From NCBI GenBank assembly GCA_005784505.1, contig VCAZ01000063.1:147501-211500 (forward strand): DNA of 64,000 bases. The letters run 5' to 3'. The stretch comes from Bagarius yarrelli. Taxonomy: Eukaryota; Chordata; Actinopteri; Siluriformes; Sisoridae. The position numbers and the translations under genes are program-made. Below the pieces are notes generated by a model. That model saw only the letters and a program-made list of their open reading frames with translations. It had not been told where the DNA came from and made no database searches. This document shows, in pieces, positions 12,915 through 26,090 of the stretch (its first letter is position 1; the number at the start of each line of letters is the position of its first letter).

Positions 12915-15900
12915 TCAACTTTTAGCCTGTTTCTTTTTCTGCACCAGTTCAGCCAGCAATTTGTACCGGATCATACATTCCTCCTGTAGATAACAGACAT
13001 AGCAATTACAAGTTGTAACACACATTTACACTTTGTGGTATGCTGTGGTAAAAAAAAAAAATAATAAACACTGGGGAGCATGATATCATGGTGTAACTTT
13101 CACAGCCCCATAGTTTATTATACAACAAAAGTGCACCATACATTTTATTTATCCTAACACACAACACAACAGGGCAAAATTAACATTATGACATTTGAAA
13201 TTTGTTCCAAAGATCCGTCACTGGAAACTCCTTACACCATATTTTTAAATAAATGTCCTAATACAAAAGACATTAACAAACTATTGGAGATCCTCCTTCA
13301 GTGTGTATTTTGTCCTACTGTTTTGTTCTGTTCTATATTATAATAATAATAGTATTATTTAAAAAAAAAAAAAAAAAAAAAAAATCCCAGTCCAGCAAAA
13401 GAGCTCACCTTGCTTTTCCCAGGCACCACTTTGGCAATCCTGTCCCAGCGTTCTGCGGTGCCTCGTGGGTATTGCTGCAGTGCCATCTCCAACAGTCTCT
13501 GTTGGCTTTGGGTCCAGACATCTTCAGAAGCGCTCGGCTTTTCCTTCGGCTGCTTTTTCTCTTCTTCACTGTCCTCGTCGACAGCTGTGGGGTCAAAGTC
13601 TTTCTGTCTGCGGCCTTTAGCTTTCTCTTTTTCCCTTTCTTCCCCACTTCCTGTACCGGCAGCCCCTGTTCCTGCTGTGGATTTCTTGTTTCGTCTCCTC
13701 ACAGTTTTGGTCTCCGTTTCCTCAGGTGTGTCAGACTGTGGTGGTTCCTCAGAAAGACTGATCTCCTCTCGTTGAGTCATAAGGCTGTCTGGGACGGCAC
13801 TTCTTCCTACCATTGCACTACTCTTTAGTTCAGACAGCTTCACTAACCCTGAGATAGGGAAATAAATGTTAATAGTGAATTCTAGGTGAATTCTACAGGG
13901 AAATTTAAAACCCACTGACCTGATGTACTGGAGACACTGTCTTTGACTTGTTTAACTTTTGATGTGACCTAAAACAAATTAAAAACAATATATATTTTTT
14001 AAATGTGCAAAAACATACATCATAATAAAGCCATACGTTGCTCCATCACCCAATCACCCACATCGTTAACTGATCTCCCCAGCTCCTGAGCGATCTTTTC
14101 CCATCGTCCAGGTGTTCCACCAGGAAACTTGGCCATGCAACGGGTCAACAGACTGACGTCTTCGTCTGTCCACTCTGGACTCTGAAATGATCCCAGTCCC
14201 GTTATTTAATTTGAAAAACTCAGGCCTCGATTATGACTATCTAAAAAGTTATATTAAAATTTGACCAGTAAAGGGCTTACTTTCTTTTTTTGTGATTTTC
14301 GTTCTTCCAGCCAGTCGCTCATTTGATCTTCAATGTCCTCAATGGAGGCTCCCTGGTCATACGCAGGTACGTATGCTGTCTCGATGGGCTCATAAACTGG
14401 AAACTCCAGTTTGGGTTTTTTTACCTTTGGCCGTTTTTCCCCTGAAAGTAAATTAAGATTATTATATTTTATTTTATTTACAATACAGAATAATTCCAGT
14501 TATCAAACTACCCTAAAGGATTGTGGGTACTGGTGTCTTTAACTTAATTCAATACCCTTATTGTCCAGCACAAACGGGAAATTAAAATTATCTTTGGATT
14601 ACAGCAATATGGATTTATCAGGTTATCCATATTAGGTCTTACTTTGCTGTGTTTCTTGCTCTGCTTGTGCTTCTGCTTCTGCTTGCTCTTTTTCTTTTAG
14701 TTTCATTTCTTTATAGTCTTTATAGTATTGCTTCACATCCTAAGATTAAAAAAATAATAATAATTTAAAAAATCATCACACGCAGACCATGGTGCCCAGA
14801 ATTAATAGGTTAATTATTAAGTCATATCACCCATGCTGTGGACAGCGCCTACCTGTAAAGCATGAGGAAGAGACTTCAAAGAGTAGTAAAGCCAGATGCT
14901 CAGTTTGAGCGGCAGAATGTCATGCCAGTGAGGTTTCTCTGAGCTGAAAAAAAAAATAAAAATAATAATAATAATAATAATAACTTTAATTTAACCGACT
15001 AATCATTGAATCGTTTTTTCCGTAGCCTAAAAACACACAGTACAGTACTGTATATACTATACACACTATCTGCATACATGTGTATATGCTACACGCATAA
15101 GTAAACAACATAGGTCAATTCTGGAAATAACAGACTATATTGACTAAGCGTGGACCTATTGGTATTCCATTCTGACACTACACCTCTGCAGATTTTGTCA
15201 GTTAAATGTGACGTCTATTGGTTCTGGGGTCGCTAAATCAAAGTTTCTTCTGTATATCTAAACAATAGTAGACATGTTAAAAGCAGGGTTAAGGGTTAAA
15301 AAAAGGGTTAAGTAAACCTAACAGATAATAGGAGAAAATTTTTTACTACTTTTGGGACCAGCTTTTTTAAATAACATTCCTGGGGATGTAGTAAAGTTGG
15401 GCATTCTTAAATATTAATTATGATGCATGAAAACCAATTCTTTGAGAAAACCTTGCTCACTTTTCGATTTTCTCTTGCCCTGTATTCTTCAGCTCTTCAA
15501 CTAACTTGCTGCTTTGTTTTTTCTTCTTTTCTCTCTTCTTTCTGCTTAGGAGATCATCCTGAGAAAAACAGAGCCACATTGTTATCCGCGATCTGTACAA
15601 TCTTCCTGATGTTACACTTTCTCAATTATGCAAATAATGGCACCCATGGACATAGAGCAATGTTTACCAACTGCTTCTCCAAATAAATGGACCAGATCAC
15701 TGCATAGTGGCCAACAGTGAGGATGAGAAAGAGGAGGAAGCCCAGCTCGCCGTTACTCATCTTTCTGACACGGCGGTAATAGAAGACGGGCTGTCTCCAG
15801 TCAGGAAGCCCATTAACAAGGATGTCATCATAACTGTGCGAGAGAAAGTGTTAATATGTATACACTGACAAGTTTCCAATGATCATCTACCATCCTCCTA

Positions 15901-17054
15901 CCTTTTTCTCCGCTCCTCATCCTTAAGAACTTCATAGATGGCCACGAGCTGGAGGTAAAGAGAAGGAATTTTCAGAAACATTACCAAACAATCGCCTTGA
16001 GTGTTCTGTGTGAGCTGGTCTTACCTGGCGGAACTGGGTTTCGGCATTCTCATCTTTGTTTTTATCAGGGTGAAGGATAAGGGAAAGCCTCCTGTATGCC
16101 TTTCGGATCTCAGACAACGGGGCATCCTTTGAAGACAAAGCATTACTAAATTTAAAAAAATAATCTTCTGCACAGGTTATATATAAAATAAAACTTTATA
16201 TTTCGATTTCTGCGTAACTTCTTTCACTTAGCTGCCACTAAACACCTGAACAGAATTAAGAACAACTACATAAGACTAGTATCTAATGTCTAACAAACAC
16301 ATGGTGCTGGTGCTTAGGGAAAGGAGACATATGTTTGCATGACTCATCCAGTTTCCACACATATAAGGTGAAGTTAATTTGAAATAAAATGCAGAAGAAA
16401 CAATATTATGATATGGATAGTCGCAAAAATGAAGAGTGAAAGATTTGTTCAATGTTCGATACGTTGTTTTGTTCAAAATTCTTTTGCTGCTGCTGCTGCT
16501 AGGCCTAAAGCCTCGGAGATTCCTGCAGACTGCTACCGCTACTCGCGCGCTGTGTCGGGCAGGGGACGTTAACTACTTTCGCTCACCTGCTATCGTCAGG
16601 AAACCAAATAATACAAGCAAAAAAAACATTAAAACGAACCAAAAGGCAAACAGAAAACGTAAGTAAAGGATGTCATTATACCTGTACGTACATGTAAATG
16701 TACTGTAGATTCAGGTTGCCGTCATTTAAAGTATTTACTTTTACATGTTACGTCCGCAAGCGACATTTAAACTGCGGGCAAGCGACAAGCCGGTCGCTGC
16801 AAAGTTCTTTCAGACAAGCTAGAATTAAACACAAGGATGATCTATATGCGAACATTGAAAAGAAAAGTAGAAGTAATCAGCACTACATCATGCGTTACCT
16901 GGTTAACGGACAGGAATCCGTAAAACGTTTGTGGGATTTCCTCAACCAGGTCGAAAAGCTCTAAATCTGCGTTCCAAGCTGCAGTCGACGGCAGGGGGGT
17001 GAAAACAAACCCCGCGACCAGCAACACAATTCTTAATACCTCCGGGGACGTCAT
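12915..17054 (-). CDS. dnajc1: DnaJ homolog subfamily C member 1 (ER J-domain/SANT protein)
   Basis: Twelve coding exons on the minus strand: 17054-16899, 16126-16025, 15948-15902, 15833-15668, 15558-15461, 14943-14853, 14739-14643, 14441-14281, 14181-14062, 13968-13920, 13848-13409 and 12983-12915. Together they give about 531 residues in one frame, near the length of mammalian DNAJC1. Residues 1 to about 25 are a signal peptide ending PSTAAWN. A J domain follows, with the HPD triad at about 71-73 (LILHPDKNK). A membrane segment lies at about 131-151 (FLLFLILTVGHYAVIW). The first SANT domain lies at about 307-346 (PEWTDEDVSLLT) and the second at about 470-520 (VWTQSQQRLLEMALQQYP). The C-terminus is lysine-rich. 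By family knowledge it stimulates the ER chaperone BiP from the ER membrane, with the SANT part on the cytosolic side. All key J-domain residues are present. Confidence 0.95.
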
Positions 17055-20000
17055 TGTGAACTATAAAAACGTGCGTTAATGTTAATTTTAGTTATCCATG
17101 TCTGTAAGTCGGTGTCTATACACAGCTTGGCATGGCTCCCCCTGTAGCCGAATCAAACGTGGCCACTTCGGCGACGTGGAAAAGCTCCGCGGCAGAGAGT
17201 TTCACACGCAGCCGCCACAGGAACGACCAATCAGGGCTGAGCAGCTCAGACACGTCGCTGTGTGCTAGGAGCGTTTAAAAGGATCTTTTGTAGGGAGGAA
17301 AAAAGGCCGCATCCTAAATATCTGACTTCTTCACTATATATGGGGCCTATACTTGAAAAGAATAAATAAACACAATTGACTTGACTGTTGACGCAGTAGG
17401 GAGTGATTTGGGTTCAGCCCAAGAATTGCTTAAATGTTTCCCCAAAGCTGTAGCCATTCATGGGAGGGATCCCATGGGACCTGAAGGGAAAAAGGAAACA
17501 ACCGTGGAGGTCCGTCCATTCATTCATGCATTCATTCATTCATTCATTCAGCCATCCATTCATTCATTCATTGCCTAAGTGTGTTTAGACACACTCAATA
17601 TTTGAGCCAAAATCCTTTACAGCTGCCATCTATCTTTGTGTAAATTACTTGTTTATTCTTAAATGGAGCATCTATAAACCATTAAACTAATTTCTGAGCA
17701 ATTTCTTGAGTTATAATTAACTAGTGGTGTTATAATCGAGCTGTTTTCAGAATTTTGTCTTAATGCTATTTTCACATGAAAAGACTAATGCGTTTTTATA
17801 CTGGACGCAAAACTCTAATGTCATTAAGGCGGATCTTAGATGTACACAATACATTTAAAATTCTAACATAGCTAAATCCTATATTTATTTTAAGATATAA
17901 ACCACTTCTGTACATTAGCTGATGCAAAATATCGATTATTATAGATTAATGACACTATTATTATTATAAAAATGCGAAAATAAAAAATAGACATAAAAAA
18001 AGATTAATTCAATATTCAGTCATCCCATCTAAACATTTAACGCCGTTCACTTGTTTTTTCTTTCCTTACAAAGATTATTGTAGCTATTTTACCGATACAG
18101 CCTATCGATTTCACTTCTAATAAATGCTAATCAATTTTTAAAATAATACATTTCCGATTTTTGTGTGTGTTTACACCAATAAAAGTTAGGTTAGAAAACT
18201 AGCTGTATTTATTTATTTACTTATTTTCTTTAAACTTAGATAAGAGAAGCCTGTGAAAGTCAAAGAATTTAAAAAATCATAAAAAAAATAAGAGTTAAGA
18301 TAAAAGGACATGAAAAGCTACTGATAAAGTTATAATTAAATAAAATAAAGTTACCAGAACCTAAAAATGCATGTATCGTATTAAAATAACGAGCGCAAAA
18401 TATACTGTTAAAGGGATTGGGAATAATGATGATAATAACAATATATGATATTGTTTTTAGTAGTAGTAATGGTTAAAGAAGTAGTAGTAAAATTACTTTT
18501 AGTTTTTACAACTAATTTTGGAACTACAGATATAGAGTGTGTGTATTAAAATTATTTATTTATTATAAGATATTTGTAAAATTGTGCAGGGCGTCCATTT
18601 ATGTTTCAGAAACGATAAGGACTCTACTGTTTCTCTTACACTTCAACAGATTACACTTAAAGACTAATACCCACAAGTCATTGTCTAAAGGTAAGTATAC
18701 ATTAGTTTGTAGTTTTGGTATTGTTTTAGGAATGTGAGTGATGATCATGCCATCTGCAAACTCAGCTGCGCGTCCTCTATCTATCAGTTCAGGCACAATT
18801 CAGTCCATCAATCGCTTATTTAATCGATGGCATGGGTAGACACAACCACGAATCAGAAAAAAACACACAAACCAGACTTATTAAAATCCGAATTTGGAGC
18901 TGACTTGCGCTTGATTAGAATAGTTTTCGTTTTGTCTAAATGATTGTCCCTTTGTGTTATCTTTGCCGGAGAATATATCATTAATATATTATCAGTAAAA
19001 TGTTCTTCTTAAAACATGACAAGAAAGTTGCAATATGGAAAACAAGACTTTTTTTAAAAATCAGATATTTCAGAAGTTTTAATGTCAGAAGCGTTTTGTA
19101 CGTTCTTGTGTAAATTTGGATGCTGTTTAGATGCCCAAATAAAAGAAGAATTATTTTGACCAATCAATTATTGCCAATCACATTAAAGCGTAAAAGGTTA
19201 TGCATTAACAGTGTATGCTCTATATATTCAGCTTAGTATCTTATGGAGTATAATGCAAAGGCTGTGTCCATATTGGTTATAGGAAAATAATGGCACATTG
19301 CAACGTGATTTAAATTTTAATCTAATCATTAAGGCGCATCTTTGAGTGTGACTGTAGGGAAGGTCTTGGGGTTTCTGTTTTTTGTTTTTTTTTAATATGG
19401 CAGAAAGCTGAGAAATGAAACATACAATGCTTCGACTACATAGGAGAATTCCCGCAGTGGTTCGATTCTTTACATCGTCATGAAAGCCAAAGTTTGGGTA
19501 AATACTAAAAAATCAACAACGTCGTTTAACAGTTTTCGCAAACGCGCCTTTCTTTGTTCGCGCCTCCTGTGGCTTTAACGTGTGGTGTTGCCAGATTGGT
19601 CTCATATCATTCATTTTACCTACAATATAATGATTTTTTAATCACTGAAAAATTAAATAGGTAAGAAAACGATAGATTTATAATAAAAATAAAAAACTAA
19701 AATATATTTAATTATTAAATCGAGTCTTGACTACGTTAAACGCATGAAGTAATCTGACTTTGGCTAGTTTGACAAATTTTATATCCCCAATTTTTTATTA
19801 ACTTATTTATTTTTAAATAATTATTTTCAAGCCATTTGGTAGCAGTGTTGGGGAAATCCGTGATATCTGGCAACACGTGACGTCACTGTGATTCCTCACT
19901 AAATACATAAATTTTTGATTATTATAGGGAAACTGGTTTGCCAAATAGTTACGGATTTTTTATAATATAAAATAACCAATAAATATTCTCATGAACGACT

Positions 20001-21959
20001 ACAGTCTCTTACATCTCTTTCTCTCTCTCTTTTTCTGTGTCTCTCTCTCTCTTGTTATCTCTGCCTCTCTTTCACGTACTTTTTGTAAAAAATGCTTTAA
20101 TTAGGCGTTGCGTCACACAGGTCATCATGCGCTCCCTATAGAAATAAGGGATGTCTGATGCTGACTTCCGTTTGACATTTGTGTTAAGCAAAAATATTTC
20201 CTAATTGAACAAATAGCAAGTAAATTGTTTAGTTATATAGTGTTCAAATAGGCTGTATTTTTTGCAAAAAGTAAGTTTGCTTAGTAAAATAGGGACTTAG
20301 ATCATTTTAGATTTATTCTTCACCTTTTTTAACTCGTGCATGCATGTTGCAAATTAAGTATTTAAGTGTTTCAATTTAATTTATTTAAATAACAATTTTT
20401 ACTGTATACGCCATGTCGGACTGTAGCGTCTGTCAAAACCGTTTGTTCCGACTTGCACTTTTAATTAACGCAGACCTGTCATTGAGACAAAATGTTCTAG
20501 CGGACTTTTCTAACACACTTTCTATGTGATTGAGGACAAAGCCGTGTGATACACAGTGTGGCGAAGGACTGGTCGGTCCTTCAGGATTTTACTTTAGGAT
20601 CCATTTTCTTACAGCTCTCTCAGAAAGAAACAAATTTATCCAAATCACTTCATGGTAATCCGTTCACTCCTTTTTTAAAGCAAAGCCCGTTTTGTCGGGG
20701 AAAGTCAACAACAACCGAGAAAATCATTTCTGTGGGGAATAACACTTTATGTAATCTTCCTCCTGATATATTCGAAAGACTGTGTAAAAAAAACCCCCTG
20801 AAACTTCTGCAGTGTTCCTGAAACTTAATACGCAAAACGGCAGACGTTTCCGTAGAAGCTGTAGACTACTTTTATGGCTTATATGGCAAAAAAACCCGTT
20901 CCTATTTGTGTTGTATTGTTTGTATTACTTTGGTGCTTATCTGTAGCCTGTTTATTTATTCAGAAGCATACTGTTCATTCCCTGCGACTTAAAATTAAAA
21001 TTGATGGTCGCTTAAAGACATTTTAAGGGTTCTTATCCAAAACTAGGGTGGATACCAAAACATCTAGGGAAAACATATAAAGGTTCTGGAGTGGAAAAAC
21101 TCCATCAGTCGATTTAAAAAATATTTTGCTTGTTAAAGGCTGTTTTAAATCATACTTGGGAAAACACTGACAGAGCATTATATTTCCAAATACACCAACA
21201 TAATATTTCAGATACACCAACATAATGTAGCACCAATAACCTTTTGACTGTAAAGCCGTTAAAGAAAGCTTCACATATATTATTAGTTTTCTTTCATTCT
21301 CAGAAGAAAAGACAGTAAACGTCGTTTTTTGTCGCGGTTGATGCCCTCCAAGCTGCATCTTCTTTATCTTTTACATCTAAACCTGGCTTAAGTGTTGGAA
21401 CAAACTATAAAGCAGGCTACAGATTCTAGGTTCTAGGTTTAATGATCCACGTACGAAAGATCGGTAACCATGAGGGCACAATACAATATACTAACATTGC
21501 CTTTGCTCTGAAGTGAGATCTTTGAGGAGATCTTTCGTGTTTTAAATGAAAATGCGCGTTTTTAATACCTTTAGCCTAATGAATTACAGGTATTAATGGC
21601 CTTTTAAAATCGAGTTATCGGCTTATTTAAATGAAACAACATTCATACAATACACGCTTTTAAAATATACACAGTACATCGTAGCTATAGAGATCTTTAA
21701 TGCGTGATGGGTAAGATACAGTTTATTACCCTTTCCTGAGTCTATGTCGCGTATCATTGTTCAAAATTGTTCAATCATAAAGCCTGTGTTTTTATACTTT
21801 AATTTTTGTGCGGTTTTTCGTTGCATGCGGCCCGTATATAATATACGATATAGACAGCAGTCTCACACAAAGAGTGTATACCACTGGGTGGGTAAGTGGG
21901 GGTCTTCTATTGATAATACCCCCCACCCTTTTCTAATTCCCAGACCGCCCGTAAGGAAT
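17055..21959. other. Intergenic region between divergent dnajc1 and bmi1
   Basis: The dnajc1 promoter should lie just above 17054, where the sequence is GC-richer (about 17100-17260). A short (ATTC)n run is at 17505-17575 and a CT-rich run at 20010-20070. A possible MITE is at 19585-19876. In human and many vertebrates commd3 sits just upstream of bmi1; I found no commd3 exons here. Open frames such as 20546-20821 show no family resemblance and no credible splice partners. Confidence 0.55.
19585..19876. mobile_element. Candidate MITE with 11-bp terminal inverted repeats
   Basis: 'gtgttgccaga' at 19585-19595 is the exact reverse complement of 'tctggcaacac' at 19866-19876. The interior is very AT-rich and noncoding, and 'acgtg' flanks both ends within a few bases (19578-19582 and 19875-19879). 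Size and structure fit a small non-autonomous DNA transposon, but I cannot assign a family. Confidence 0.35.
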
Positions 21960-22408
21960 GAGACCACGTGACTGTGCGGGGCGGTCGAACTAAAGCCATT
22001 TTGGGGACGGTGGTGTCAGTTTCCGAAGCAGCACCTTCCTTAACCAGAGCAGAACGGGAACAGAATAGCGATCTTTACCGGGATTTTCCCAGCCACCTTT
22101 TTGTGTTGTTATTGTTCGAGATCTGCGGATTTCTCCCAGCGTGTGAATGTTTATGCGGGGGGTTTGAGGTGTAATTGTTGCTTTTTTTTTGTCTGCGTGA
22201 GAAAAGGCGTTCTCTCACCCAGGCTGCGATGAACGCGGCGGCTTTGCTACGTTAGAACCGCTGCAACTGACAGGCAGTGTGCACTTCACTCCAAGATGGC
22301 CGCTTGGTGCTTAACGCTGTTTTTTTGCTGATCCGCTCTCAAGTTTTTCGTGTCCTTTTTTGTTCAATAAAAAGCTGGTGAGCGAGCGACTGTCGCGGAC
22401 CAAATCAG
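21960..22408 (+). other. bmi1: Probable noncoding first exon and core promoter of bmi1
   Basis: A CpG-containing block in otherwise AT-rich DNA ends in a good splice donor, 'caaatcag' followed by gtaggtg at 22409. The first coding exon, about 4.2 kb downstream, has its acceptor at 26618-26619, only 19 bases before the ATG, so a separate 5' noncoding exon is required. A CACGTG E-box (21965-21970) and two YY1-like sites (21995-22004 minus, 22293-22303 plus) lie inside or at the edge. The transcription start is not fixed by the sequence. Mammalian BMI1 also has a long noncoding first exon. Confidence 0.45.
21965..21970. promoter_or_regulatory. E-box CACGTG near the presumed bmi1 start
   Basis: A canonical palindromic E-box in 'gaccacgtgactgtgcggg', next to a GC-rich stretch. 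Mammalian BMI1 is a reported direct MYC target through a promoter E-box. That the same control operates here is inference. Confidence 0.4.
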
Positions 22409-22879
22409 GTAGGTGTTTTGGCCCGGACGTGCGTGAGTATACGGACTTTAGACCTCGTTATAAGCTGTGTATGCCTTCTGTTGCACACCGTCACAATGTT
22501 GCGTCCAGTTCGTAGATCTCTCATAGCGGGTATCAAAACCCGCTCAGCATTGGTGATTGTTTGCTTAAAACGCAAGTGTGTTGAAAGAATTTGTGTGTGA
22601 TTTACATTGAGGAGTTGTAAAGCTGTTTGTCGTTCACAACGTTTGCGCGTGTTGCATCGACTTTGTAAGGCAGGTCGCTCCAAAGGGAAAAAACGCAAGC
22701 GCCATAAGTCACGCACCCGCACCACTTTCTATCATTTGTTATTGGCAAAATATGAAGCAAGTCTAGTTTCATCTTATACAACCGGGTTGTCTGGATGTTG
22801 TAGATTTTTAGAAAGTCCACACAACCAGGTTCTGCTGTCGCAATCCGATTTTATTTACTTAACTTCACTTGGTGGTGGT

Positions 22880-22919
22880 TCTTCTTCTTCTTCTTCTTCT
22901 TCTTCTTCTTCTTCTTCTT
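22880..22919 (+). repeat. (TTC)n microsatellite in bmi1 intron 1
   Basis: About thirteen consecutive CTT/TTC triplets. This run produces an apparent serine-rich open frame that is not a gene. Confidence 0.95.
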
Positions 22920-23976
22920 TATTCTTCATTGCTGTTTTAATTAATCACCAGTAAAGAATAAATATATTCTGGCATTTGCTGTTCATTACCAGTGTATCAG
23001 AAGAAAAAGATGCTTGTAGCAGTTTGCACTGAATCAGTTTGCACTTGATCTTTAGTTCAATTAACAGTGTCAGTAATTTAAAACAAAAGCAAACTTGTTT
23101 GTAATGTTTTTTTGAAAGACATAGTCAATACAGGTTTTTTTCATCCAGAAGTTTTAGGTTAGAAACACAACTTGCTAGCGGAATAGTGGTAAAATATTTC
23201 CTAACTTGGGTTTTGTCAGATAGACGTTAAAGCATTGAATGAGGTCAAAAGGCAGAGTGAATTTGCGGTTTATTAATTATATAATTGTATAAACTACATA
23301 ATACATAATTGACAGCTTGTTGACAGATTTTTCAGTATGTCTCACCGAGTGTTTGGTGTATTCGCTTCTTCATCATTCACCCTCTTTTAAAAAAGATGAT
23401 AAGTACAAAGATAGAGTAGATCTATAACCTGGAACTTCTCATCCCTTTCTTTGCAGTTGATAATATGACAGATTCCTGACATCTAAATCTCACTATCCTG
23501 CTTTTAAAAAGCTGATGCTTGTTATTTTTGGTTAGACTGTAACTTCAAGAGAAACCTGACGGAATTACCGACACGCAATAAGCATCAGATTTAATGATGG
23601 ACACAATAAAGGTCATGAGGTCAAAGAAAGTCTTTTGGTTAGATGGCCGATTAGTCTGTGATTTTGGTTAAGAGCAGTAAGTCTGTGGAGTGGATATAAG
23701 AAAATGTGGGTTTTTTAAAGGAAGAAGGATAACAAAACTTTAATAAAAGCCGCTCTGATACGTTTTATTGGCATATATGAATATTCAGTATAATATTTGA
23801 ATATTTGTTTATGACCACAACATTTTAGGTTTTGACTTTTCTGCTGAAGAATCTAACGGGACTCGGGGTTCAGGCCAAATTAACAGCACGTGATTTGTCT
23901 TTTATTTTAAACAAGACGCGATAAATAGAATATACCGAGCCAGCATGTGGTATTATTTCTGGCGCTTACCATACCC

Positions 23977-23978
<2 letters not shown>

Positions 23979-24008
<30 letters not shown>
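23979..24008 (+). repeat. (GT)n microsatellite in bmi1 intron 1
   Basis: About fifteen GT units immediately before a CpG-richer block at 24010-24480. Confidence 0.95.
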
Positions 24009-24009
<1 letters not shown>

Positions 24010-24012
<3 letters not shown>

Positions 24013-24480
24013 GACGGCATGTTCGCGGTGCAAGCTTTCGGGCTTCCTTTTCTCGACTCGGAGGAAACGACACGGAAGGCGGGGTGCTTATTTACGCGCG
24101 CTACCTTTCGTAAAAGCCCTTTTCCGACAATTCCGGTAGGACTCAGATTTCCGGAGACACCAAATGAAAGCGGATAAAAAGAAAACGCAGACACGCGTTT
24201 ATATGAAAATATAGACGCTAAACAATGGCGCTCGTGCCGAGACCGTGTGGCAAAATGGCAGCCGAGGTAGTGCCTTTTCAGTCTGAAACATATGCTGCAT
24301 CAGAGAGGAGTAGTGAAGCATGGTGTTGTTCACTACGCCTTATTAATGGTTATGTGTCATAACTGATGGACTGGTGAATCCGCACGGCACACTACCGACT
24401 GGCAGGGTGCCAACTCAACTAAAGGCTAAGCGGTCGCCATAGCAACAGCGAGTCTCGGTAACCCGTAGCTCTCCTCATCC
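24010..24480. promoter_or_regulatory. CpG-richer block with YY1-like and RFX X-box motifs in bmi1 intron 1
   Basis: The block has many CG dinucleotides, unlike its surroundings. YY1-like cores lie at 24222-24232 (acaatggcgct) and 24252-24263 (aaaatggcagcc). An X-box-like site, gtcgccatagcaac, is at 24433-24446. It may be an alternative promoter or intronic enhancer of bmi1, or the promoter of an unseen noncoding transcript. No coding exon was recognised. Confidence 0.35.
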
Positions 24481-25939
24481 ACGTAGATATCACGGAGCTG
24501 TGTCTCTCCCCTGACATGCAGTCTGTACCTGGTCTAAAACTGGGTCTAATTTTTTTGATGCTGTGTCGTGGATATTTGTTTGGGTGATACAGCCGCGATC
24601 CGGAGCCTCAACCGAACCGCAAATGCCCTCAAATTTCATTTCAGCAAATGGTTTGGGTTTCCCGAAAAGCGTGATTAATTCACCCGGGGGCACACGAGCT
24701 TCCCTATAACACAGTCTTTTTATTTGTTAGTCATTTAACACTAACAAGCCATTCCGAATATATATAGATATATAGATAAATAATAAATAAAACATGGCGG
24801 GGCATGCTGTTATAGCAGAGTGCGTTGGTGCTTTGAGACATGTTTGTTTTCTTTTTAGAGCAGACTCACCACGGTTTATTTAAATAGCACAGGATTTATT
24901 TTAATTATTTATAGTTATTTTCAATATTCCGACTGATTAGTCTCTGTTATCGCTTTACAATATTATAACAGCTATAAAAAATGATTCCCTACAATAATGT
25001 CTCGGCTCCTAAAACCCTCTGATGAACACTCGCATAAGCAGGTTGTTTTGTTTGTTTAAACCCGCATTAGTTATTTATACACTAAAAAAGTTGCTAAAAC
25101 TGCTGTTATGGGACATTAATCACCACCATCAGACTAATCAAAATCAAGATCCGTATTAGCCTTGAACTATTAGTAAATAGATAGTATCTCAATAGCGCTT
25201 TTAACAGCACAAATATTTCAGAAAATTATTTTGTGTTTAATTTTTGTTATTAGCCCTGAATGCGAAACTGTTATATATTTAGGGTGTCTAATAATTGTAT
25301 TAATGTCTATTAAGGAAACAGAATGGGGTTAATATGCAGTTTACCTTTATAAACGTATGACCAGTAAAGACCCATGGGAAAAATACCGAGACATGCAGGT
25401 CCCAGCGTAAAGGCATGATTATGGGTCTGGTTTTTTCACGTTCTTTAGAAAAATTAATTAGATTTTTAGCAACTTGACATTTGTTTTTAGGGTAATTCTT
25501 GATCTACATTTTAGTTTTGGATAAACCTGCTTATTAAATACAGTCGTATGACGTTATGACGGATTATAAAGCAGTAATGCACTCAGATGCTCCTGATTTC
25601 GGCTATTTGTAGGCAGCAGCAGCACCACCGACTCAGCGGTAATAAAATCAGACCCGGGTTCAAATACTAAGTACAATCATTAATACTAAGTACAATCATT
25701 TTTGCAATTTCCTTTTATTTTATTTTTTTGGCTCGTTAATAAGCCACCACGGTTAAATCTAAAAATAAATTTTTATGTATCTGTTGATGGCTGAAACTAC
25801 CGGGAAAAAGGTTCGGCTCCGGATTTGAGAATGTAATTAGTGTAAATAGCAGTTATTATCGGCTTACCAAGCATCTCATCGCGGTGTATTTTTTCTGTAT
25901 GATAGACTAGAAAAAATCAGGACAGTAAATGATTTTTTA

Positions 25940-26090
25940 TTCATTCATTCATCTTCTATATCTGCTTATTCCCTAATTTGGGGTCACGGGGATCTGCTGG
26001 TCTATCCCAGCTGTGTCTAAAAGGGCAAATGACAGGAGGGGGACAGCCTGGACAGGTGTCCAGTCCATCACAGGGCAGTAAATAGATTTG
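25940..26090 (-). repeat. tRNA-derived SINE, family B, fragment in bmi1 intron 1
   Basis: It starts 'attcattcatcttctata' and carries 'ggggatctgctgg', 'cctggacaggtgtcc' and 'agtccatcacagggc', the same body as the copies at 1600 and 62290. Only the tail-side half is kept. Confidence 0.7.

Noticed and set aside
13301..13828. 175-residue plus-strand frame
   Set aside because: Antisense shadow of the large dnajc1 exon 13848-13409; the minus-strand frame has the SANT domain and proper splice sites.
20546..20821. 91-residue frame upstream of bmi1, considered as a commd3 exon
   Set aside because: The sequence does not resemble COMMD3 or any family I know, and no splice partner was found.
22607..22954. 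115-residue frame in bmi1 intron 1 with a serine run
   Set aside because: The serine run is the (TTC)n microsatellite; the rest looks noncoding.
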